From NCBI GenBank assembly GCA_964235605.1, contig CAXSCR010000001.1, positions 62,001 to 126,000 of the forward strand: 64,000 bases of DNA, given 5' to 3'. A program made the position numbers and the translations under genes. This document shows positions 51,899-59,963 of the stretch, one piece after another. The notes under the pieces are model-generated. The model was not told the origin of the DNA. It saw nothing but the letters and a program-made list of their open reading frames with translations, and did not search any database. This stretch comes from DATCRE01 sp964235605 (lineage in GTDB: Bacteria > Bacteroidota > Bacteroidia > Cytophagales > Cyclobacteriaceae). How positions within the stretch are numbered: position 1 is the stretch's first letter; each line of letters begins with the position of its first letter.

Positions 51899-52513
51899 TT
51901 AATCAACGATCGTAAAGATGCTGTCACTGTCAACCTCCACAGGTCCTAATCTTATTGTGAGGTTTCCCGTTTTTGCGCCTGTCGGTACCGTAACGTTAAA
52001 GCTTGTTATTCCTGTAGCATCATCAGTTGTATATCCGGTAACTGAGGGGGTCGCTTTTATACGTATACTGTCATAGAAAAATACGTTAAAACTATCCATT
52101 AAATTTTCTGTAAAGTTTAATCCGGAAATATTAACTACATCTCCAATACTGCCCTCCATTGGATTGACATTAAACTTATGAGGGATCAATGTAAAATCCT
52201 TCGTGGCGCTTGCCGAAAGGCTATTTACTGTTACTGAAATCTTTCCTGTATTTACGCCTAAAAGTGCTTTTGTTACAATTCTATTTGACGACGATGAAAT
52301 TAATGGACACCGGACTCCATTTATGTATACTTTATTCAAAGTATCGATAGGGCTGAAGTTTATACCATTAATGGTAATCTCGGATTCCACCTTTGCTTTA
52401 AGCGGAGTAAAAGAAGTTATTACAGGCACATCAACTTTCTCCTCCCCGCATTTACAGAAAGCGATCATGATCAAACAAAATAAGAGCGATTGTGTTTTAT
52501 TACCTGTTTTCAT
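51899..52513 (-). CDS. Lipoprotein with IPT/TIG domains
   Basis: 204 residues. Signal MKTGNKTQSLLFCLIMIAFC with lipobox Cys before GEEK. Two TIG immunoglobulin-like domains follow: VPVITSFTPLKAKVESEITI with INGINFSPIDTLNKVYINGV, and FNVNPMEGSIGDVVNISGLN with FTVTVPTGAKTG-type strands. Bacteroidota use TIG lipoproteins in surface glycan binding and adhesion; no SusC/D pair is near, so the ligand is unknown. Confidence 0.85.
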   Translation of the reverse strand: MKTGNKTQSLLFCLIMIAFCKCGEEKVDVPVITSFTPLKAKVESEITINGINFSPIDTLNKVYINGVRCPLISSSSNRIVTKALLGVNTGKISVTVNSLSASATKDFTLIPHKFNVNPMEGSIGDVVNISGLNFTENLMDSFNVFFYDSIRIKATPSVTGYTTDDATGITSFNVTVPTGAKTGNLTIRLGPVEVDSDSIFTIVD

Positions 52514-52564
52514 TTTTAAGCTCCATAATTTAACGGTAAATCTAAAGTCTTATTTTATGTTAAT

Positions 52565-53647
52565 TTAATTCAATGGATTAACATTATCAGACAATCTTCT
52601 TTTTGGTAAGGCATTCGGGAAGTTTTGAGTTATAAAGACAATCATTTTCTCCCTTACTAAACATCGCAAATCAAAAGCTTTGCCTGAATCGGTAGCACTT
52701 AATAGAATACGCAATTGCATGGTCGATTCTGTCGCATCCGTTACCTGCACTCCCGCAACTCTTCCGTCCCACAAGTTCATTACCGCTGGTTGTTCTAGTA
52801 TTCTGGTTAGTTCTTTTCTAATATTATCTACAGGTAAACTATAATCAGTATACAAAATAACAGTGCCTAATAAATCAGCAGAAGTGCGTGTCCAATTTTG
52901 AAATGGCTTTTCAAGGAAATAAGAAATAGGAAGTATTAACCTTCTCGAATCCCAGACCTTAATTACAACATAGGTCAATGTTATCTCTTCAACGGTGCCG
53001 TATTCACCCTCAACTACAACACCATCATCTAAGCGTATGGGTTGGGTAAAAGCAATTTGCAAGCCGGCTAATAAATTTGAAATAGATTTTTGCGCCGCGA
53101 AACCTATAATAATACTCGCAATACCGGCTGAAGCAATTAAGCTTGTTCCTAACTCCCTTACCCGATCAAAGCTCATCAACGCAACTGAGATGGCTATAAG
53201 AACTATAAATACAGATCCTGCCTTCTGAAGAAAGTCTAGCTGTGTTCTTATCTTCCTTTCATTAAGGTTATTAGTAGTATTTTCATTAAAACGTTCATAT
53301 AAAAGGTCTCTTGCAAATTCAGTTACTTTAACTAGTAAGTAGGCAAGTGTTGAGACAAGCGACAGATAAATCAACTTATTTACAAAGGTGTTTTCTAAAT
53401 CGTCAAAATAAGAAAAACTCTGTGCAACGTTTAAGGCCAATACGGTAAGTAAAAGCCTTACCGGCAAACCCAAATGTTTATTAATAAGCTGGTATGACGA
53501 GCCAGAGAATCGTCTTACTAAAGCAGACACAATTTTAAATAGCAGGAAACTCGCGACGAAAGCAATAAACATGACGGCCATCAAGATGATTGCCATATAA
53601 AAATGTTCGGAAATCTGAGTTGAATATTTTGAAAGTGTTTCGCGCAT
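52565..53647 (-). CDS. MscS-family mechanosensitive channel
   Basis: 360 residues. Five hydrophobic helices (AIILMAVMFIAFVASFLLFK, VRLLLTVLALNVAQSF, LIYLSLVSTLAYLLVKV and others), then the pore helix region LGTSLIASAGIASIIIGFAA, QKSISNLLAGLQIAFTQPIR, and the beta domain GTVEEITLTYVVIKVWDSRR with ILPISYFLEKPFQNWTR. The larger-than-MscS N-terminus fits YnaI/YbdG-like channels. It opens on membrane tension during osmotic downshift. A heptad-repeat region lies in its upstream gap. Confidence 0.92.
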   Translation of the reverse strand: MRETLSKYSTQISEHFYMAIILMAVMFIAFVASFLLFKIVSALVRRFSGSSYQLINKHLGLPVRLLLTVLALNVAQSFSYFDDLENTFVNKLIYLSLVSTLAYLLVKVTEFARDLLYERFNENTTNNLNERKIRTQLDFLQKAGSVFIVLIAISVALMSFDRVRELGTSLIASAGIASIIIGFAAQKSISNLLAGLQIAFTQPIRLDDGVVVEGEYGTVEEITLTYVVIKVWDSRRLILPISYFLEKPFQNWTRTSADLLGTVILYTDYSLPVDNIRKELTRILEQPAVMNLWDGRVAGVQVTDATESTMQLRILLSATDSGKAFDLRCLVREKMIVFITQNFPNALPKRRLSDNVNPLN

Positions 53648-53674
53648 AGAATAAAATTAAACGAAGATGTTGAT

Positions 53675-53790
53675 TAGTCCATGGTCGATGGTCAATGGTG
53701 CGTAGATAAAACGTCCGAGACCCGATAACGACTTCATAAAGTAGATCTTGCCATGTAGCCTATCTTACTATGGACTATTGACCATCGACT
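53675..53790. repeat. Heptad-repeat palindrome between proC and the MscS gene
   Basis: Left side reads CCATGGT-CGATGGT-CAATGGT (53679-53699); right side reads CTATGGA-CTATTGA-CCATCGA-CT (53768-53790). GTCGATGGTCAAT (53684-53696) is an exact inverted copy of 53777-53789, and TAGTCCAT (53675-53682) of 53770-53777. About 68 bp of unrelated sequence lies between. This fills the 144-bp gap. Confidence 0.8.
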
Positions 53791-53791
53791 T

Positions 53792-54589
53792 CTACTTCCC
53801 AATCTTCTCGTACGATGTACAAATGCCTTTGATGAGTGATGAGCTAAAGCCTTGGTGCTCCATTTCGTTTAAGCCGGCAATGGTACAGCCTTTTGGTGTG
53901 GTTACTTTATCAATTTCTTCTTCAGGATGTCGGTTAAGTTTCAATAATAATTCTGCCGCACCTTTCACCGTTTGGGCCGATATAAGGTTGGCCGTTTTAG
54001 CATCAAAGCCAATCTCTATTCCACCTTGGGTGGCTGCACGTATAAAACGCAATGCATAGGCAATACCACAAGCACCAAGAACCGTTGCCGCGTCCATCAG
54101 TTTTTCATCAATAGAAATAGTAATGCCAAGTTGATTGAATAGGTCTGTTACATAATTTATTTGTTCCTTGCTAGCACTTTGATGACAGATGCAGGTTACC
54201 GATTCTTGAATAGCAATAGCAGTGTTTGGCATCGCCCTGAAAATGGGAACGCCATAATGAACAATAGCAGCTAATTCTTCTACCAATACACCCGTTACTA
54301 CACTCACGATAATATGTTTTTTGGCATCAAAGTTTTCCTTCAAGCCTTCAAGAACTTCTTTTACATTATACGGCTTAAGTGCAACAATGATCACTGTGCT
54401 ATTTTGAATAGCTTCCGCATTGTCAGCAGTAACATTTACTCCCGCTAATTTCAGTTTTTTTAATGCGTCCACGTTTCTTCTTGTAACAGTTATCTTCTCT
54501 GGTGAAATGAATTTGCTTTTAATAAGTCCTTCCGCTATTGCAGCACCTAAATTTCCGCCACCAATGATGGCAATGTTAGATTTGTTCAT
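53792..54589 (-). CDS. proC: Pyrroline-5-carboxylate reductase
   Basis: Last step of proline synthesis, NAD(P)H-dependent. About 265 residues from the ATG at 54589 (a TTG three codons upstream is unlikely). Rossmann start NIAIIGGGNLGAAIAEGLI, VIIVALKPYNVKEVLEGL, VPIFRAMPNTAIAIQESVTC, and the C-terminal signature (ISAQTVKGAAELLLKLN, VTTPKGCTIAGLNEMEHQG). Divergent from the YeeE/YedE genes (84-nt gap). Confidence 0.95.
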   Translation of the reverse strand: MNKSNIAIIGGGNLGAAIAEGLIKSKFISPEKITVTRRNVDALKKLKLAGVNVTADNAEAIQNSTVIIVALKPYNVKEVLEGLKENFDAKKHIIVSVVTGVLVEELAAIVHYGVPIFRAMPNTAIAIQESVTCICHQSASKEQINYVTDLFNQLGITISIDEKLMDAATVLGACGIAYALRFIRAATQGGIEIGFDAKTANLISAQTVKGAAELLLKLNRHPEEEIDKVTTPKGCTIAGLNEMEHQGFSSSLIKGICTSYEKIGK

Positions 54590-54673
54590 TTGTATCAATC
54601 TCTAATTCGATTGAAAATTAAAATACTTTACCTTGTCATTGTCTATCTCCTTATAATTAATTTTTTTAAAACT

Positions 54674-55234
54674 ATGGAACTTCTCTACAAACCTTGGCCA
54701 TGGTATGTTGCAGGGCCTATTATCGGACTTTCGATTCCTATTTTATTGTTGCTGGGAAACAAAAAATTAGGCGTATCATCAACACTTCGGCAGTTATGTG
54801 CAGCTTGCTCTCCAGGCAAAATACCGTTCTTTCAATATGACTGGAAAAAGGATAGTTGGAATTTGTATCTAGTCATCGGTATACTCATAGGTGGATTTAT
54901 TGGCGGTAGATTACTGGCCAATCCAGAAAAAGTTGATCTTTCAAAAAATAACCTTGCATACTTAGCTTCAAATGGCTTGAATAAACCCCACGGGTTAATG
55001 CCTAAAGAGTTGTTCAATTGGACATCGTTAGTAACATTGAAAGGATTTTTGCTTATGATTGTTGGTGGATTCATGGTTGGATTCGGTACACGCTATGCAA
55101 GAGGTTGTACCTCCGGTCATGGCATCCTTGGCTTATCTGCATTACAATGGCCTTCATTATTAGCAACAGCTTCTTTTTTTATTGGTGGAATTTTGATGAG
55201 TCATTTTGTACTGCCATTAATCTTAACGTTATGA
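54674..55234 (+). CDS. YeeE/YedE-family sulfur transporter, N-terminal half
   Basis: About 186 residues from the ATG at 54674, four or five helices. The hallmark TRYARGCTSGHGILGLSALQ carries the conserved cysteine of TsuA/YeeE, which passes thiosulfate through cysteine relays; another cysteine pair is in QLCAACSPGKIPFF. This polypeptide is one half of a full-length YeeE; the other half is encoded next with an ATGA overlap, so both must assemble. Likely imports thiosulfate or another small sulfur compound. Confidence 0.88.
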   Translation: MELLYKPWPWYVAGPIIGLSIPILLLLGNKKLGVSSTLRQLCAACSPGKIPFFQYDWKKDSWNLYLVIGILIGGFIGGRLLANPEKVDLSKNNLAYLASNGLNKPHGLMPKELFNWTSLVTLKGFLLMIVGGFMVGFGTRYARGCTSGHGILGLSALQWPSLLATASFFIGGILMSHFVLPLILTL

Positions 55235-55641
55235 AGAATATAAAATACTTACTTGTTGGTGTTGTCTTTGGTATTGCGCTTACAAAAGGAGAAGCAATTT
55301 CATGGTATCGCATTCAGGAGATGTTTCATTTCCAAAGCTTTCATATGTATGGCATTTTCATGACTGCAGTACCAATTGGTGCGCTGAGTGTATTATTGAT
55401 ACGGAAGTTGAACATTCATACCATTCATGGAGCACCTGTAGAAGAAATTAAAAAGCCATATCACCATGGTGTAATTATTGGTGGTCTCATCTTTGGTTTT
55501 GGCTGGGCATTAACCGGTGCTTGTCCCGGGCCTCTCTATGCACAAATTGGCGTGGGCTACACAGTTACCATCGTTACATTTGCTGCGGCGATACTTGGCA
55601 CTTGGGTTTATGGTTGGCTAAAATCTTATTTACCAGATTAA
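55231..55641 (+). CDS. YeeE/YedE-family sulfur transporter, C-terminal half
   Basis: 136 residues from the ATG at 55231; the longer open frame starting at 55018 is inside the previous gene and is rejected. About four helices, with the conserved cysteine in GWALTGACPGPLYAQIGVGY. The start overlaps the stop of the first half by ATGA, which gives balanced synthesis of the two parts. Together they make the two-fold pseudo-repeat of fused YeeE. Confidence 0.88.
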   Translation: MKNIKYLLVGVVFGIALTKGEAISWYRIQEMFHFQSFHMYGIFMTAVPIGALSVLLIRKLNIHTIHGAPVEEIKKPYHHGVIIGGLIFGFGWALTGACPGPLYAQIGVGYTVTIVTFAAAILGTWVYGWLKSYLPD

Positions 55642-55662
55642 CGTTGTATTTTGAATACTTAA

Positions 55663-57036
55663 ATGATTGAATATTTTTCTATGTCACATTCTGAAATTTT
55701 TGAAAAAGTAAAACAAAGAAATTCTAACGAACCTGAATTTTTACAAGCTGTTGATGAGGTGCTACTTTCTGTAATACCTGTGCTTGATAAACATGCAGAG
55801 TTTAGAAAACTTAAAATATTTGAGCGTATGGTAGAGCCTGAACGGCTTATATCATTCCGTGTGACATGGCTAGATGACAGAGGTGAAGTGCAAGTGAACA
55901 GAGGTTATCGTGTGCAGATGAATAGTGCCATCGGACCTTATAAAGGTGGACTGCGTTTTCATCCGTCTGTAACACCAAGTGTTTTAAAATTTCTTGCTTT
56001 CGAACAAGTTTTTAAAAATGCGTTAACGGGCATACCCATGGGCGGTGGTAAAGGCGGTTCTGACTTTGATCCAAAAGGTAAATCAGAAAATGAGGTTATG
56101 AAATTCTGTCAAGCCTTCATGAGTGAATTGTCAAGACACATTGGTCATAGACTTGATGTACCTGCGGGAGACATTGGTGTTGGGGGGAGAGAAATTGGAT
56201 ATTTATTTGGAGCTTATAAAAAAATTAAGAATGAATTTACAGGTGTACTTTCGGGAAAAGGAATTGGCTGGGGAGGAAGTTTAATAAGAACTGAAGCCAC
56301 CGGTTACGGACTTATCTATTTTGCGGAGTACATGCTACAAGAGAAAAAAGATTCAATTAAAGGTAAGACATGTTTAGTATCAGGCTCTGGCAACGTGGCA
56401 CAATATGCCATTGAGAAAATTATACACCTAGGTGGTAAAGCTATAACGGCATCTGATTCTGATGGATTTATTTACGATGAAGCTGGCTTTACCACTGAGA
56501 AGTTAGAATTCATTAAAGACTTAAAAAACAACAGGCGGGGTAGAATTAAAGAGTATGCCGAAAATTATAAAGGCGTTGTTTATAAGGACACCGATTCAAA
56601 TGCTGATTTAAATGCATTATGGGATATCAAAGCAGACTGCGCTTTTCCTTGCGCGACACAAAATGAAGTAAGCGCGACAGATGCCAACAACTTAGTTAAG
56701 AATGGTATTAAACTTTTAGGAGAGGGCGCTAATATGCCTACAACCATTGAGGGCATTAACATCTTAATTGATAATGGCATTATGTATTCACCAGGTAAAG
56801 CATCTAATGCTGGCGGTGTAGCTACGTCAGGTCTTGAAATGACTCAAAATTACATGGGCTTAAGTTGGACGAAAGAAGAGGTGGATATAAAACTTTTAAA
56901 CATTATGAAAAACATTCATGATGCAAGTCTTGCTGCCGCTAAGGAATATGGAAAACCAGGAAATTATATGATCGGTGCTAATATTGCTGGATTTCTCAAA
57001 GTAGCAAGAGCTATGCAAGCGCAAGGCATTTTATAA
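55663..57036 (+). CDS. gdhA: NADP-type glutamate dehydrogenase
   Basis: Reductive amination of 2-oxoglutarate, a main ammonium entry route. 457 residues: the 50-kDa hexameric class, with YKGGLRFHPSVTPSVLKFLA, IPMGGGKGGSDFDPKGKSEN (catalytic Lys region), DVPAGDIGVGGREIGYLFGA, and the nucleotide fold CLVSGSGNVAQYAIEKII, whose pocket ends in a serine/aspartate (TASDSDGF) as in NADP-dependent enzymes. ATGs at 55663 and 55681 are both possible starts. Separated by 21 nt from the transporter genes. Confidence 0.95.
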   Translation: MIEYFSMSHSEIFEKVKQRNSNEPEFLQAVDEVLLSVIPVLDKHAEFRKLKIFERMVEPERLISFRVTWLDDRGEVQVNRGYRVQMNSAIGPYKGGLRFHPSVTPSVLKFLAFEQVFKNALTGIPMGGGKGGSDFDPKGKSENEVMKFCQAFMSELSRHIGHRLDVPAGDIGVGGREIGYLFGAYKKIKNEFTGVLSGKGIGWGGSLIRTEATGYGLIYFAEYMLQEKKDSIKGKTCLVSGSGNVAQYAIEKIIHLGGKAITASDSDGFIYDEAGFTTEKLEFIKDLKNNRRGRIKEYAENYKGVVYKDTDSNADLNALWDIKADCAFPCATQNEVSATDANNLVKNGIKLLGEGANMPTTIEGINILIDNGIMYSPGKASNAGGVATSGLEMTQNYMGLSWTKEEVDIKLLNIMKNIHDASLAAAKEYGKPGNYMIGANIAGFLKVARAMQAQGIL

Positions 57037-57099
57037 TCTATCTCTTATAAAACTATAGTGTCGGAAATTGACAAGCGACGGCATATGTATGTACATTCA

Positions 57100-57130
57100 C
57101 CCCAATGCCTCAATGCCCAATTCCTAATTA
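57100..57130. repeat. Short 7-8 bp tandem pattern at the gdhA/lipoprotein junction
   Basis: CCCCAATG-CCTCAATG-CCCAATT-CCTAATT runs to the stop codon of the convergent lipoprotein gene. It has the same period and position as the heptad repeats at 27.3 and 53.7 kb. Confidence 0.5.
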
Positions 57131-58015
57131 CTTATTTCGTGCCCGCTTATAAAAAGTTAAAGCGCTCTTCTCACCTTTAACTTTTTCACTAATTGTATAA
57201 TATCCTGAGCCATCACGCGCCCATGCAAATGCTTCACCTTGTGGTTCTTGTTTATAGGTTAGTTTTCTTGGCTTTACCTTTAAGGCATTAATTACAGTTT
57301 CGTTATCTTTAATATTCCAATAATAAATTTCATCATAACTCTTCAATACTAACTCATTACGGTCTGCAGAAAAATCTCCTCCTACAATCTGGGTTAAGGG
57401 CAATGACAAAACAGAAATTGCTGTGAGTTTTTCTGTCGTGCTACAGGGATACTTTAATTGGTATACGTAAACAGGTTTTTCACGTTTAGAGACAACATAC
57501 AGATCCTTCGTGCTAGGATCAAGTATTAAGCATTCAGTATCTTTTTCCTTGTCTGATAACTGGAAAGTAATTCTATCAATTTGTGTAATCTCTATTTCTT
57601 TTATGCCTGGTGTTAAGGTGGGCTCTTCAAACCTATAGATATATTTTAATCCGTGCTGTGCGAAGTTGTCTCCTATATCAGCAACATAAACATAATTTTT
57701 GCCGGGAATCGGTCCAGGTCCAACGGCTATATCTTCCCAGTCACGGTTCTTAACTCCTTTCAGTTTACAGGTAAGTATAATCGTTGTACTCTTGTCAATT
57801 AAAAAAACTTCTGCCGCATTCCCGCTATCATTATGTGTCCATAAAAGACCAGGGTTTTGGATACTTTCAACTAGACCTGATACCTCTTCTAGCTTTTCGT
57901 TGGTTACTTCAGCAAGCTCAATACCGGAATCAAAATCTTCTGACTTTGTTATCTTTTTCTTAGAACATGAAAATAGCACTATGAGGAGAAATAAAAACAA
58001 AAAGCAATTTTTCAT
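57128..58015 (-). CDS. Lipoprotein with beta-propeller-like repeats
   Basis: About 295 residues from the ATG at 58015, which opens the lipoprotein signal MKNCFLFLFLLIVLFSC; the frame extends 22 codons upstream without a better start. The mature part has recurring blades (VSGLVESIQNPGLLWTHNDS, DWEDIAVGPGPIPGKNYVYV, ADIGDNFAQHGLKYIYRFEE, TECLILDPSTKDLYVVSKRE, GEAFAWARDGSGYYTISEK), the pattern of SdiA-regulated or PE-PGRS-labelled propellers in Bacteroidota. Possibly a periplasmic binding or scaffold protein; no catalytic site is apparent. Confidence 0.75.
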   Translation of the reverse strand: MKNCFLFLFLLIVLFSCSKKKITKSEDFDSGIELAEVTNEKLEEVSGLVESIQNPGLLWTHNDSGNAAEVFLIDKSTTIILTCKLKGVKNRDWEDIAVGPGPIPGKNYVYVADIGDNFAQHGLKYIYRFEEPTLTPGIKEIEITQIDRITFQLSDKEKDTECLILDPSTKDLYVVSKREKPVYVYQLKYPCSTTEKLTAISVLSLPLTQIVGGDFSADRNELVLKSYDEIYYWNIKDNETVINALKVKPRKLTYKQEPQGEAFAWARDGSGYYTISEKVKGEKSALTFYKRARNK

Positions 58016-58097
58016 ATAATGTGAAATCAAAATTAAGTGTTCCAATAATGCAGTCTTCATCATTTGAAACACTTCATTCATAGTATGTAGTTTTGTG

Positions 58098-59468
58098 CTA
58101 AAGCATAATTAAAGAAGTGCCGCGTGGATTAGTTATGTATGAGTTAATAAGGTTTTGAACAGTGGGTGTTTCAACACTGTGGCGTACGTAAGTCTTTGCC
58201 GATTCAAAATCAGAGATAGATATATCTTGACCAAAAAATCCGAAACCAATATAATTTCCTTTCTCTACCAATACCATCGATTGCTCTTCAACATTTCGGC
58301 CACGGCCAATGATGGCAACAGTTTCGCCGCTTTCTTTAAATGATTGAATGGCTTTATTAACACGGTTGTTGTATTTGTCGATTGTCTCTAAGCCCATGCA
58401 AGCACCGTTACACTCGCCGGTTTGGTAATCAAAGCATAAGCCCTTTGCTAATTGCAAACCGCTAAGTTTAGGGCACAGATCAAAAGCGCGAACTTTTTCC
58501 CACAAGAAGTTCCATGCATCGCCCTTCGAGCTAAATCGGATTAAAGGCATTGATCCCCTAGTAACAACATTCACAGAAAAACGCATGAAACCATTTCGAT
58601 CTTCATAACCAAACACACCCCACTCTTCAACTTTATATTTTTGAGCTTGGTTATATTTTGGCCACAATCTTCGTATCTCTTGAGATTCTAATATTAATGC
58701 GATCAATTCATTACCTGTGAGCTCAAAACTGATGTGATGAATTTCGTTTCGGATGTTAGAGCGGCTCCATTCCCGGGCATCACCTGAAAAATGCCCTGCT
58801 ATTCTTTTTTTAATGTTAGCCGCTTTACCAACATAAATGACGCTACTGCGAGAATTATGAAAATAGTAAACACCAGGTTTAGCTGGTAAGCGATCAAAAT
58901 CTGCTTTAGGCAAATTGGGTGGTAAAATAGTCTCGCCTGAATTTCTTTTAAGGGATTTAAGAATATGATTATCTCGATCTCTTTTTAATAATTCATCAAA
59001 AATTTTAACTGTGGCTGCTGCGTCGCCACCTGCTCTGTGCCTATTTAATATTTTTATTCCTAAGCTCTCTGTCAAACTTCCAAGACTGTAAGAGCGTAAT
59101 CCAGGAATTATTTTCCGGCTTAACCTAACGGTACAAAGTTTTTTCGCCTGCCAGCTAAATCCACTTTGCTCAAATTCCTTTTTTAGAAAAGAATAGTCAA
59201 AATGTGCGTTATGGGCTACGAATATTTTTCCTTCTAGTCGTTTTATTATTTCGCCCGCTATTTCTTTAAATGCAGGTGCATCTAGTACCATCTCCGTGGT
59301 AATGCCTGTAAGGCCCGTTATATAATAGGGAATGTTTCTTCCTGGATTGATTAAGGTGTGATATTCGTCGGTAATGCCAAAACCGTCGTGTAGATAAATA
59401 GCTATTTCCGTTATGCGATGATTCTCCGCATAACCTCCCGTAGTTTCAATATCAACAATAGCGTACAT
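58098..59468 (-). CDS. DEDDh exonuclease / GIY-YIG nuclease fusion
   Basis: 456 residues. An epsilon-type 3'-5' exonuclease spans about 1-165 (AIVDIETTGGYAENHRITEI, FVAHNAHFDYSFLKKEFE, HRAGGDAAATVKIFDELL: D, E, D, H, D in place). A GIY-YIG domain follows at about 205-290 (KPGVYYFHNSRSSVIYVGKA, ANIKKRIAGHF). The rest resembles the UvrC middle region (LCFDYQTGECNGACMGLETI) but lacks UvrC's RNase H-like half. It therefore joins proofreading-type and UvrC/Cho-type nucleases, and probably acts in DNA repair. Similar fusions are known in Actinobacteria and Bacteroidota. Confidence 0.9.
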   Translation of the reverse strand: MYAIVDIETTGGYAENHRITEIAIYLHDGFGITDEYHTLINPGRNIPYYITGLTGITTEMVLDAPAFKEIAGEIIKRLEGKIFVAHNAHFDYSFLKKEFEQSGFSWQAKKLCTVRLSRKIIPGLRSYSLGSLTESLGIKILNRHRAGGDAAATVKIFDELLKRDRDNHILKSLKRNSGETILPPNLPKADFDRLPAKPGVYYFHNSRSSVIYVGKAANIKKRIAGHFSGDAREWSRSNIRNEIHHISFELTGNELIALILESQEIRRLWPKYNQAQKYKVEEWGVFGYEDRNGFMRFSVNVVTRGSMPLIRFSSKGDAWNFLWEKVRAFDLCPKLSGLQLAKGLCFDYQTGECNGACMGLETIDKYNNRVNKAIQSFKESGETVAIIGRGRNVEEQSMVLVEKGNYIGFGFFGQDISISDFESAKTYVRHSVETPTVQNLINSYITNPRGTSLIML

Positions 59469-59531
59469 AATGCAATTTAGAGTTTGAGCAAATGGATTAA
59501 AAGTAGATATTGAAGGATTATTAAAAATTAT

Positions 59532-59876
59532 ATGAGTACCATTATCAGCTTTCTCCTAAATGGCCTTGCCATTATGCTTACTGCATATTTACTCCCTGGC
59601 GTATCTGTTACCAATTACGTAACAGCGTTAATTGTCGCCCTTGTTTTGATTATTGCCAACATGATTGTAAAGCCAATCCTAGTTGTATTAACCATTCCGA
59701 TAACAATTTTCACCCTGGGACTGTTCCTTCTGGTGATCAATGCCATAATAATTTTATTGGCTGATTATTTTGTGGATGGATTTCGCGTAGACGGTTTCTG
59801 GTGGGCACTTCTTTTCAGTATTATCCTTTCTATTTTTAATAGTCTGTTTTCTGATCTTTCAAGAGAAGATAGATAA
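59532..59876 (+). CDS. Small membrane protein, phage-holin-4-2 (PF04020) family
   Basis: 114 residues, four helices: STIISFLLNGLAIMLTAYLL, then VTALIVALVLIIANMIV, KPILVVLTIPITIFTLGLFL, and DGFWWALLFSIILSIFNSLF. The PGV, KPIL and TLGLF segments are the family's fixed points. Despite the name these are chromosomal inner-membrane proteins, not phage lysis factors, and their role is unknown. Confidence 0.88.
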   Translation: MSTIISFLLNGLAIMLTAYLLPGVSVTNYVTALIVALVLIIANMIVKPILVVLTIPITIFTLGLFLLVINAIIILLADYFVDGFRVDGFWWALLFSIILSIFNSLFSDLSREDR

Positions 59877-59900
59877 AAAGCTATAAGTAGCTCATCATAT

Positions 59901-59935
59901 TAGTATAACCACCATCATTGATCATGTTTATACTA
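59901..59935. other. Inverted repeat at a convergent junction
   Basis: TAGTATAA (59901-59908) and TTATACTA (59928-59935) pair perfectly around 19 nt. No T-tract is visible; it could act as a bidirectional mRNA end for the holin-like gene and the lipoprotein gene at 59964. Confidence 0.35.
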
Positions 59936-59963
59936 GTGTGATATTTAATAATTTGACAATTAA

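Noticed and set aside
55018..55641. 207-residue reading frame for the second YeeE half
   Set aside because: The first 71 codons lie inside the preceding YeeE gene in another frame; the ATG at 55231 with an ATGA overlap gives the family-like start.
59532..59876. Prophage remnant suggested by a phage-holin-family membrane protein
   Set aside because: The PF04020 family is chromosomal in many bacteria, and there are no other phage genes, attachment sites or tRNA-linked integration signs here.
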